Of a DNA stretch of 64,000 bases, positions 33,168-42,115 are shown piece by piece. Numbering within the stretch: position 1 is the first letter of the stretch; every line of letters starts with the position of its first letter. The translations under genes and the position numbers were made by a program. Origin of the DNA: Mixophyes australis (taxonomy: Eukaryota > Chordata > Amphibia > Anura > Limnodynastidae); the NCBI GenBank assembly GCA_036250195.1, contig JAVHZZ010000003.1, positions 89,603,418 through 89,667,417 of the forward strand, in the 5' to 3' direction. The notes beneath the pieces are model-generated. The model was not told the origin of the DNA, made no database searches, and saw only the letters and a list, made by a program, of their open reading frames with translations.

Positions 33168-34217
33168 ATGGAGGTTGAAGCCAGCCTCTGGAGGGCTAGG
33201 GGTTTTTCCTCTAGTGTAGTTAACACTATGATGCAAGCTCGAAAACCAGTTTCGGCTTGCATCTATCAGTGGATTTGGAGAACCTATATCAGATGGTGTG
33301 AAAATAGGTCATATCACACGTCTTCCTTCCGTCTCCCTCGCTTATTGGCTTTTCTTCAGCATGGGCTGGAAACAGGTCTTCGTTTAGGTTCCCCAAAGGT
33401 TCAGGTATCGGCTCTGTCAATCTTTTTTCATCAGAAATTAGCGGAGTTACCAGATTTCAAGACTTTTCTTCAGGGAGTCTTACATATTCAACCTCCCTAT
33501 GTTCCACCTACAGCACCATGGGATCTCAACCTGGTACTGGACATGCTTAAAGGGCCTCCCTTCGAGCCTTTACCTGAGGCAGATTTTAGGTGTTTGACCT
33601 GGAAGGTTGTTTTTCTTTTAGCAATTGCATCGGCACGTAGGGTATCGGAATTGGGAGCTCTGTCTTGCCGGGAGCCATATCTGGTTTTTCATGAGAACAG
33701 AGCGGTTCTGAGAACACTCCCCTCCTTTGTTCCAAAAGTGGTGTTCTCTTTCCATTTGAACCAGGAAATTGTAGTTCCGATTTTTTCATCTTCTTCTCAC
33801 ACTGATCGGCAGTCTATGAAAAAGTTAGATGTGGTCAGGGCTCTCCGTATTTATGTCAAAAGAACATCTCAGTTTAGACAAACCGATTCTCTGTTTGTCC
33901 TATATGATTCTAACAAAAGAGACTGGCCAGCCTCTAAACAGTCCATTGCAAGATGGATTACGGCAACTATTAGGCAGGCTTACATGACAGCTAACCTGCC
34001 TGTGTCGGAGAGACTTACGGCCCATTACACCAGATCGGTAGGGGCGTCATGGGCAGCAAGAAATGGGGCTTCTGCTGACCAGCTTTGCAGGGCAGCCACC
34101 TGGTCTTCTGTCCACACATTTACCAAATTCTATCAATTTAATGTATTCGCATCCGCAGATGCAGATTTTGCTCGTAGTGCTCTACGAGCGGGGATTTCAG
34201 AGTGGTCCCACCCTTAA
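33168..34217 (+). CDS. DIRS tyrosine recombinase, open frame
   Basis: This is the site-specific recombinase that integrates the circular cDNA of DIRS elements. The open frame starts upstream at 32298, but that portion overlaps pol in another frame; I place the likely start at the Met of MEVEASLWRARGFSS. The N-terminal SAM-like part has IYQWIWRTYIRWCENRS. The catalytic domain carries the first Arg in ASARRVSELGAL, the H-x-x-R pair in AHYTRSVGASWAARNG, and a candidate nucleophilic Tyr in TFTKFYQF after CRAATWSSVH. It is uninterrupted over about 350 codons, close to the usual size. Neighbouring gag and RT are broken, so it could act only in trans. Whether it is active is unknown. Confidence 0.8.
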   Translation: MEVEASLWRARGFSSSVVNTMMQARKPVSACIYQWIWRTYIRWCENRSYHTSSFRLPRLLAFLQHGLETGLRLGSPKVQVSALSIFFHQKLAELPDFKTFLQGVLHIQPPYVPPTAPWDLNLVLDMLKGPPFEPLPEADFRCLTWKVVFLLAIASARRVSELGALSCREPYLVFHENRAVLRTLPSFVPKVVFSFHLNQEIVVPIFSSSSHTDRQSMKKLDVVRALRIYVKRTSQFRQTDSLFVLYDSNKRDWPASKQSIARWITATIRQAYMTANLPVSERLTAHYTRSVGASWAARNGASADQLCRAATWSSVHTFTKFYQFNVFASADADFARSALRAGISEWSHP

Positions 34218-34273
34218 GGGGGCTGCTTTAGAACGTCCCCATGGTAAGCAGTGTCCCCCAGAGTGGATGAAAG

Positions 34274-34597
34274 AGAAAAGAGGATTTATATACTAAAGTT
34301 AAATCCGTTTCTCTGATTCCGTCTGGGGGACACTGCGATCCCTCCCTTCTGCCTTTCCTCTGTATGCTCTTGTTTGATTGACCTTTCTCCTTGGGGCTTT
34401 TTGAATTTACTGAGGAGGAAGAGGAAGAGATGGGGGTATGTAGAGGGGAGGGGAGGGGTCTGCCAGCAATGCTAGAAATTAACTAGCTAGGTGCCAACTC
34501 CCCATGCTCCCCCATGGTAAGCAGTGTCCCACAGATGGAATCAGAGAAACGGATTTAACGTAAGTATATAAATCCTCTTTTCTCAATACAGGGTCTC
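34274..34597. repeat. Inverted repeat pair at the DIRS 3' end
   Basis: 34274-34338 (GAGAAAAGAGGATTTATATA, then AAATCCGTTTCTCTGATTCC, then GGGACACTGC) is repeated in reverse complement at 34527-34597 with a few differences. The spacer of about 190 bp contains a purine-rich run GAGGAGGAAGAGGAAGAG. DIRS elements end in inverted repeats, and this is probably part of that structure, though the left-end partner was not found. Confidence 0.75.
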
Positions 34598-35003
34598 AAC
34601 ACTGTCTTTTTGGTGGTTATAATATACCCTTAATAAAATACATATAGCATTCCATTTATAAATATAGATAAATCTGTAATAAATATCATAAATACAATAT
34701 ATATCAAGAAAACCCTTTAATTTAATTTGCATATTAGATTTCCTTTACAAAATGTAAATATACCAGCTCCCAAAGGCTTTTTTATTACTCTTTGGCACGC
34801 TGTGAATCGCTACACCATAGAAAAATTCACAAATGCCTATTATATATTACACTATGTTTGGCACTTCTGTTTTTTTTTGTAGGTGTTGTACTAACAAACA
34901 AGTGCCTAAAGGATAAGAAGCTGCCTTGCTGTATGTTTATTCTAATTTTATATTTATTTTGTCTGTGTAATTCATTGATCACTTGGGTTATCACTAAACA
35001 CCT
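34598..35003. other. Non-coding DNA, nothing recognised
   Basis: AT-rich, no open frame with recognisable motif. Confidence 0.5.
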
Positions 35004-35317
35004 GGGGCCTGAGTCATTAAGGCAAAAAAGGAGTAACTGTTCTTTGGGACAAACCATGTTACAATGCAAGGGGTGCAAATTAGTTTATTATTTTGCACAT
35101 AAGTTAAATACTGGCTGTTTTTTCATCTAGCACACAAATATTTGATAGCTTTATTATTACACCGAAATTTAAAGTTGATCTAGGACACGCCCTACCACAA
35201 CTATAAATCTGTCCCCACATTTTAAATTTACCTCTCCCTCCAATGCAACATGGTTTTGCCCAGGTGCAAATGTTACTCCTTTTTTATGCTTTGCTCTCCT
35301 TAATGACTCAGGCCCCT
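35004..35317. mobile_element. MITE with GGGCCTGAGTCATTAAGG ends
   Basis: Left end GGGGCCTGAGTCATTAAGG, right end CCTTAATGACTCAGGCCCCT, which are complementary. Both continue into an AAAAAAGGAGTAAC motif in inverted orientation. Non-coding interior. Family not known to me. Confidence 0.75.
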
Positions 35318-35334
35318 GGAGCTTATATATTTGG

Positions 35335-35370
35335 GTTATATACAGACATCTATATATATCTATATAAACA

Positions 35371-35411
<41 letters not shown>

Positions 35412-35437
35412 TCTATATATATACATCTATATATCTA
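35335..35437. repeat. TA-rich microsatellite beside the large Helitron
   Basis: Runs of TA with TATC interruptions, directly abutting the Helitron end, as at 10471-10515. Confidence 0.85.
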
Positions 35438-35751
35438 TAAGTTAACCCGTGCATGATACTCATGCATTCTAGTCAAATCAAGCTACTTAAGGTGTTAAAA
35501 AGGTTCTTGTCATGCATTTGGGGCTAGGCCAGGCCTCCTCAGGGGAAGAGCGTTACTTCCCGATGTAAATGCCCTTTTTCAACGTGGTTTTGTCCACATG
35601 TCACCACCTCATCATTCTTCTCCATCACCTCATCCTTCATCTTCATCGCCACATCCTTAATCTCCGTCGTCTTACTGTTCTAAAACCTCTCGATACACAA
35701 AGTTTCTGCTAAACACCTTATCGCTGTGCTCAATCAGTCTTCCTTGAAGGG

Positions 35752-35767
35752 CAGTATTCATAACCTG
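35752..35767. repeat. 16-bp target site duplication, left copy
   Basis: CAGTATTCATAACCTG, identical to 45834-45849. The bases on both outer and inner sides differ between the two copies, so the match is exactly 16 bp. It bounds the PLE-1 pair as a single insertion. Confidence 0.9.
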
Positions 35768-36360
35768 TATTATAATCCTATAGCGCTTCAGTAATAGAAC
35801 ATATAACTCCACATAAACAAATTACACATCAATATACAAATATCAATAAAAACGTGCACTGGGTGGACCTTGGTTACACCCATGCACTTGCTAACATACA
35901 GCAAATACCCCTTTGGGGTGATTTAGTATATTGTTCAGATTGAATGTGGAATAAAGGTTGAAAAAAGCATGAGCTGGAATATAAATGGTACCGTTATAGA
36001 CTAAAGTCTAGAAGACGGTGTTGTGTCACACAATGAATCAATCTTCTCCACTCCGTGGGGATGTATCATCCGTTTGGACAAGTTGTGTTCCTGGATAGGA
36101 ATTAAACCTCCCGATGGTGAACGCTGCTGATGGTCTCCGTGTCCCCTCCAGAAATAGTGGGTAATGCTGGTTAATGTAGTTCATATGGAGTAATGAATCC
36201 TCCAGCGTTGGACACTGTATATCACACCCACCGACAGTGCCTTTCCAAAGCGTGCACGGCAACCAAGGAAGACCAAAGCAATGGATCAATACAAAAAACT
36301 TTATTGTGACATACAAATTACATCAGTACTTACACTGAGGTTTTGGTCACGATGTTCCTA

Positions 36361-36411
36361 GTACTCCTCTACGCGTTTCGTTCCCTTAGGGAACTTTTTC
36401 AAGAGTGAGTA
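36361..36411 (-). ncRNA. Hammerhead-like ribozyme motif, left PLE-1 copy
   Basis: This is the exact reverse complement of the motif at 45081-45131; see that entry for the fold. Its position downstream of ORF2 corresponds to the terminal repeat region in which Penelope-like elements are known to carry hammerheads. Confidence 0.4.
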
Positions 36412-37081
36412 ATGCCATAGTTAAGGTGCTTTATATATCATTTGTTTCAATTTGGTTGGTTAATTAAAACCAATCCTAAATTGCTATAGTTAACTCCTTG
36501 TGTACTCTGTTCTGTGAGTGTTCCCATCATCTACCAGTACAGTCTTACAGCAGTTGTTAAACATCTAAATAAAACAATTCAATAAAATCATTTCAATAAA
36601 ATCAGCAATGAAATATGAAATACACACAATATTTTATGGTATTGACAATATCTCCTATAACTATAGTTGTAATTAAATTATGTATATAAAAACTTATAAA
36701 ATAAAATTATGTATATGGAAACATATATATGCATATAAAACCCACACATAGTATACCAATCACAAATTTAAATGAGCATGTCAGTTTCTTTAAGACACAT
36801 ATAGGTGTCAGATCCATATTAATTGACCGACACCTGAATATGTATCTTCTAATGTCTTCATAGACAATATGTGTTCTCATGATACCTTATTTCAATAGAT
36901 TTAATTATAATTGGTATATCTTAACAATATATTAAAAAGTGGCAACAACCATTATTACAAGGTTTTGTTGCTCTGACAGATTACTCTAACATACTTCAAC
37001 ATAATATGAACAACAGTGATAATAAAATAAACTTATATTGAATTCCATCTAAATAAAACCAGATCAACTACTCTTTCTGTC

Positions 37082-39378
37082 TTACAGTAATGAGTTAATT
37101 TCGAAATCTATGTTCATCCCCTTAGGGGCCAAGGTCCGCAATTTGAACATCCATTTCATTTCCTCTTTGTTCAATTTTTTGATATAATCACCCCCCCCTC
37201 CAATCTGGTCTGATTTGGGTCAGTGCCATAAACTTCAAACCAATGGGGTTACCTCCATGGTGTGTTGCAAAATGCTGGGATACACTATGCAGCATATTCA
37301 ATTTCTTAATGTTCCGAATATGTTCGCTAATGCAAATTTTTAATTTCCGTGTGGTTCGACCCACATATTGGGTATTACATGGACATTCCAATAGGTATAC
37401 TACATTTTTACTGCTACATGTAAGGTGTTGTTTCACTTTGAATTGTTCCAAAGTCTGGTTTGACTGAAAGGCACTAACAGGCTTATTAGATCTCAGGCTC
37501 AAACATTTACAGTTTGTACACATGCCACAGTAATAGAAACCCCCTTTCTGGGTGATGTCTCTAAGCCAATTCTTTGATTCTAATTCTCCAGGTATATAAC
37601 TGTGTGTAATTGTCAGGGCCACATTAGGTGCTCTACGGAACACCAATTTCGGTTTGGGGGGTAAGATGGTATACAGTTGTTCATCCTTCAACAACACATG
37701 CCAGTGTCTATTGAGAATTTTCTTCAATTGTGAAGCCGATCTTGAATATTGGGTTATAAACACAGGTGCTTGAAATTGTGATACTGCCTGGTTCTTAGCT
37801 GGTTTTATTTTATATTTAAGCAGGGTGGAGCGATCTATATCCCTATTGGACTCATAAGCTCTTGTTACTAGGTCAGGGTCATATTTTTTCTCGAGAAATT
37901 TATCTCGCAACTGTGTACTCTGTTCTTTATATACATCAAGATCTGTACAGTTTCTACGGATTCTACGGAACTGACCATGTGGAATATTGGTTAACCAATT
38001 ATAGTGATGGTGACTTGTGGCCAGGATGTATCCGTTCACATCCACTGGTTTGATGAAAGTTTTGGTCTTTAACGAATTCCCTTCTACATATATCTCTAAA
38101 TCTAGATACTCCACTCTACTCTGGCTACAAGTATGTGTAAAAACCAGATTGCTCTGGTTTTGATTTATATATAACAAGAATTCATCCAGTTGTGTAGGTG
38201 TTCCTTTCCAGACTATGAGGACGTCATCTATATACCTCCTCCAGAGCACCAGGCTTGCCCCGAATTTGTGGGAGGACCAGATGTATTCTTCCTCCCACTT
38301 GCTCATAAATAAATTAGCATAACTTGGGGCAAACATGGTGCCCATTGCTGTTCCACGTGTCTGTAAATAGTATGTTCCTTCATACCACAAGTAATTATGT
38401 TGTAATATGAATGCCATACTATCAATAACAAATTCAATCTGATTTTGTGGCAGAATACCTGCGTTCTCAAGATAAAATCTTGAACTAATTAATCCCTGAT
38501 GGTGATCTATCACAGTATATAAGTTGGTGACATCACAGGTCACCAACCAAAAATCCTCTTTCCATTCTAAGCTATCTAATATGTTAATTACCTGGGCAGT
38601 GTCCTGAATGTATGATCTTTAAGTTTTGACATGGTCTTGAAGAAAATAATATGCGTAATGGGACAGATTAGATGTCAGGGAACCAATCCCTGAGACAATT
38701 GGTCTTCCTGGGGGGTTGTCAATACTCTTATGGACTTTAGGTAAATAATAAATTACCGGCTTCCTCGGATGGAGTGTCTCTAGATATTTAAACTCCTTTT
38801 GGGTCAGAATACCATTGTCTAATCCTGATTTTAAATGACAAATTAATAAGTCATGATATTCTTGTGTTGGATCGGTAGGTAAACGAGAGTATGTCTCATT
38901 ATCATTCAATATTCTTAACATTTCTGTTCTATAATCTTCTATGTTTAGTATCACCAAACCGCCACCTTTATCAGCAGGCTTGATGATAATATTGGTGTTG
39001 TTCTGTAATCCAATTAATGCCTCTCTTTCTACCCTAGTCAAATTGTCATGATATCTACATGTTTTACTATATATCTGTTCCAAATCGTCTGCAACTAATC
39101 TCTCAAAGGTACTTATAAGGTTACCCTTCATGTAACTGGGGTTAAAAGTAGATGGTAATTTTAAATTGGTGTGTGTATACTGGTCCAGCGTTCGTGATTC
39201 AGGTAATTTCGTATTTGCAAAGTATTTCTTCAATGATAATTTACGTGTGAACCTATGTAGATCTAAATATACTTCAAATTTGTTCATTTTGCTGGTTGGA
39301 GCAAACTTTATCCCCTTATTTAAAGAGTGTTGTTTCAGATTGGGATAGATTATGTGAACTGAGATTAAAAATCCCCAT
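37082..39378 (-). pseudogene. PLE-1 left ORF2: RT plus GIY-YIG, broken
   Basis: This is the left counterpart of the intact 764-codon ORF2 at 42116-44410. It has an extra A in an A-run near 39324 that shifts the early frame, a CAA-to-TAA stop at 38619-38621 in the KT(Q)RSY region, and an extra C in a C-run near 37191 that removes the true C-terminus. The palm box reads YIDD instead of YVDD, and HYAYYF replaces HYADYF. The RT and endonuclease segments are otherwise preserved in a 452-codon piece (37188-38546). It is a recent pseudogene. Confidence 0.9.
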
Positions 39379-39395
39379 AGGCTGAGTACATGATG

Positions 39396-40735
39396 TTAAT
39401 GTATTTTGATTTTCTTTGGGGTGTCTACACTTCTGGCTTCCTCTTTTTCTTCGTCTAGTTGACTTAGTTTTCGTTTTAGTACTGGGGGATCTAGGCTCTG
39501 GGTGGGAATTTGTTCCAAAAAACTCCCTCCCATATCATTAGAAGTGATAGATTCCCTATCAATCTGTGTAGGATTAGCTACCAATATTCCCTCATCAGAT
39601 GTTACTGTACTTGATTTTGAATAGTGTAATGGTATGGCGGACAGTTCCTCTATCTGGTTTGTGTTTCGTACTTCTCCTTGCTCAACCAGATGGTCCCTTT
39701 TTATAGTTCCCACCTGGGAAGTCCCTTCACCTACACTCAAATGGTCTATATCTGTCGGGTGGTCAAGAATTACCTCAGATCTACCAGAGTAGTTATTGAA
39801 TTGTAATGTGATTCTTGCCATCCTAATTGTAAGGACTCATAGGCTAATTGTTCATATTCCTCATCATCTGTATTATTCTCATATGTTGAAAATATAGACA
39901 TGTCCAATATTGACATTGAATGGGAGCCATCCTCAATCTCTCCCAAATCTTGTGGTATTCCACTCTTTGTGTGTAATAATTTCATGTATTCTTGATATGT
40001 ATACCCTAATTCCATATATTGTGGTGTTCTTCCAGTTATAGTTTTACATTGATATTGAGTATTCTTTCTATAACCAAGGGATGGTGGCTTTAAGGATTGA
40101 TTTTGCTGGGTATTTTTTGCTTGGATATTAGACTTATTCCCAATTCTTTTCTCTTTTTGGGACTTCTTGTTTTTACATGTCTTGTTTGTACAGCTTTTTG
40201 TGGCTTCTAAATCCCTTCTAATTTTCCCCTCTTTCTTTTTAATAATCCTCTGTTCCTCATCCAAAATCTTCTGCTTAATTACTAACAATAATTCCTGATA
40301 TCCCGTGTTGTCATGATATGAACTCATATCTGCTTCTATGTCTTGGATGTCTTTATGGATTTTAGACATTGCAGTTTTCTGATTTTCTATCAATACATGC
40401 ATGAGAGATAAGGAACATTCTAACAAGACATTCTGCCATTTTTCTTTGAAAGTTATACTCATATTTGTTGTGGTGGGTAATTTTTTGATTTTAAGTCCTT
40501 TAGGTACTAATTTCTGTCCCACATACCATTCCAATGTATTAATATTCCACCACAATTTTACCTCTTTCTTCAGTAATTTTTCTAATACAGGACTAATATT
40601 GGGCTCTTGGGAGAGAGTCTCTCTATGTGCTGCTTGTGATAGGGTGTGTGTGTTTATTTCTGGATTTGAGCGCTTGTTCCCAGTATACTCTATATATTGC
40701 ATTTGGTTCTCCCACTTGGGATAATAGCAGCTCAT
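39396..40735 (-). pseudogene. PLE-1 left ORF1, one frameshift
   Basis: The frame opens with MSCYYPKWENQMQYIEYTGN and runs 321 codons through the coiled-coil-like block LEKLLKKEVKLWWNINTLEW and a lysine-rich patch (KEGKIRRDLEATKSCTNKT). One base is missing near 39787, relative to the right copy, which pushes the C-terminal third into another frame (39396-39821, ending PKKIKIH). The function of ORF1 is unknown to me. The Lys-rich patch suggests nucleic-acid binding. The right copy lacks that patch through a deletion of about 83 bp. Confidence 0.75.
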
Positions 40736-40990
40736 TCAGTGTATATGGTTTTGTGAGTATTTGTGTATACACTCTTTTATATATAATCCATCATTCCAAT
40801 TGTGGGGTGGATATAGATTTGGGGTTTTTTATTGTTCTTATTGGGCCTATTGTGAATAACCAAGAGTAACATGGAAACAACATTGAATACTAAATATAGG
40901 GAGACCCTTATTAATCAATTATTTGGGCAATTTGATAAGACCAGAATACATACAGCTTATAACCAAGAGTTCTGTCAGAAAATGTTAAAA
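40587..40990. other. Centre of the PLE-1 inverted pair
   Basis: Unpaired spacer between the inverted arms. 40587-40860 is the 5' end of the left copy. From about 40861 the plus strand reads the separate N-terminus of right-copy ORF1. The first 110 bp (40587-40697) recur in the same orientation at 45725-45833. Confidence 0.8.
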
Positions 40991-42098
40991 TTAGAAAAAT
41001 TACTGAAGAAAGAGGTGAAATTGTGGTGGAATATTAATACATTGGAATGGTATGTGGGACAGAAATTAGTACCTAAAGGACTTAAAATCAAAAAATTACC
41101 CACCACAACAAATATGAGTATAACTTTCAAAGAAAAATGGCAGAATGTCTTGTTAGAATGTTCCTTATCTCTCATGCATGTATTGATAGAAAATCAGAAA
41201 ACTGCAATGTCTAAAATCCATAAAGACATCCAAGACATAGAAGCAGATATGAGTTCATATCATTACAACACGGGATATCAGGAATTATTGTTAGTAATTA
41301 AGCAGAAGATTTTGGATGAGGAACAGAGGATTATTAAAAGGGAAAAGAATTGGGAATAAGTCTAATATCCAAGCAAAAAATACCCAGCAAAATCAATCCT
41401 TAAAGCCACCATCCCTTGGTTATAGAAAGAATACTCAATATCAATGTAAAACTATAACTGGAAGAACACCACGATATATGGAATTAGGGTATACATATCA
41501 AGAATACATGAAATTATTACACACAAAGAGTGGAATACCAAAAGATTTGGGAGAGATTGAGGATGGCTCCCATTCAATGTCAATATTGGACATGTCTATA
41601 TTTTCAACATATGAGAATAATACAGATGATGAGGAATATGAACAATTAGCCTATGAGTCCTTACAATTAGGATGGCAAGAATCACATTACAATTCAATAA
41701 CCCACTCTGATAGATCTGAGGTAATTCTTGACCACCCGACAGATATAGACCATTTGAGTGTAGGTGAAGGGACTTCCCAGGTGGGAACTATAAAAAGGGA
41801 CCATCTGGTTGAGCAAGGAGAAGTACGAAACACAAACCAGATAGAGGAACTGTCCGCCATACCATTACACTATTCAAAATCAAGTACAGTAACATCTGAT
41901 GAGGGAATATTGGTAGCTAATCCTATACAGATTGATAGGGAATCTATCACTTCTAATGATATGGGAGGGAGTTTTTTGGAACAAATTCCCACCCAGAGCC
42001 TAGATCCCCCAGTACTAAAACGAAAACTAAGTCAACTAGACGGGGAAAAAGAGGAGGCCAGAAGTGTAGACACCCCAAAGAAAATCAAAATACATTAA
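40871..42098 (+). pseudogene. PLE-1 right ORF1, deletion and frameshift
   Basis: Starts METTLNTKYRETLINQLF, then joins LEKLLKKEVKLWW, which is shared with the left copy, so the two copies have different N-termini fused to the same body. A deletion of about 83 bp at 41337 removes the lysine-rich patch present in the left copy and shifts the frame. The rest continues at 41340-42098 and ends LDGEKEEARSVDTPKKIKIH. ORF2 begins 17 bases downstream, in another frame. Role unknown; it may encode an accessory nucleic-acid-binding protein. Confidence 0.75.
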
Positions 42099-42115
42099 CA
42101 TCATGTACTCAGCCT

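Larger units (their letters stand above)
30560..34600 (+). mobile_element. Defective DIRS-type tyrosine-recombinase retrotransposon
   Basis: Gene order gag, RT/RNase H remnant, tyrosine recombinase is that of DIRS elements, and the recombinase replaces the usual integrase. The 3' side ends in a pair of inverted repeats (34274-34338 and 34527-34597), consistent with the inverted terminal structures of the family. The 5' terminus is not clearly recognised, so the left border is approximate. The central RT is largely deleted. Confidence 0.8.
35768..40860 (-). mobile_element. PLE-1 left copy (Penelope-like element, inverted)
   Basis: A complete minus-strand Penelope-like element: ORF1 (39396-40735), ORF2 with RT and GIY-YIG domains (37082-39378), and a long 3' region containing a hammerhead-like motif. 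From 35768 to about 40586 it is the reverse complement of 40991-45724, differing at only a few sites by eye. Its 5' part (40587-40860) is not shared with the right copy, except as the short fragment at 45725-45833. Confidence 0.9.
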
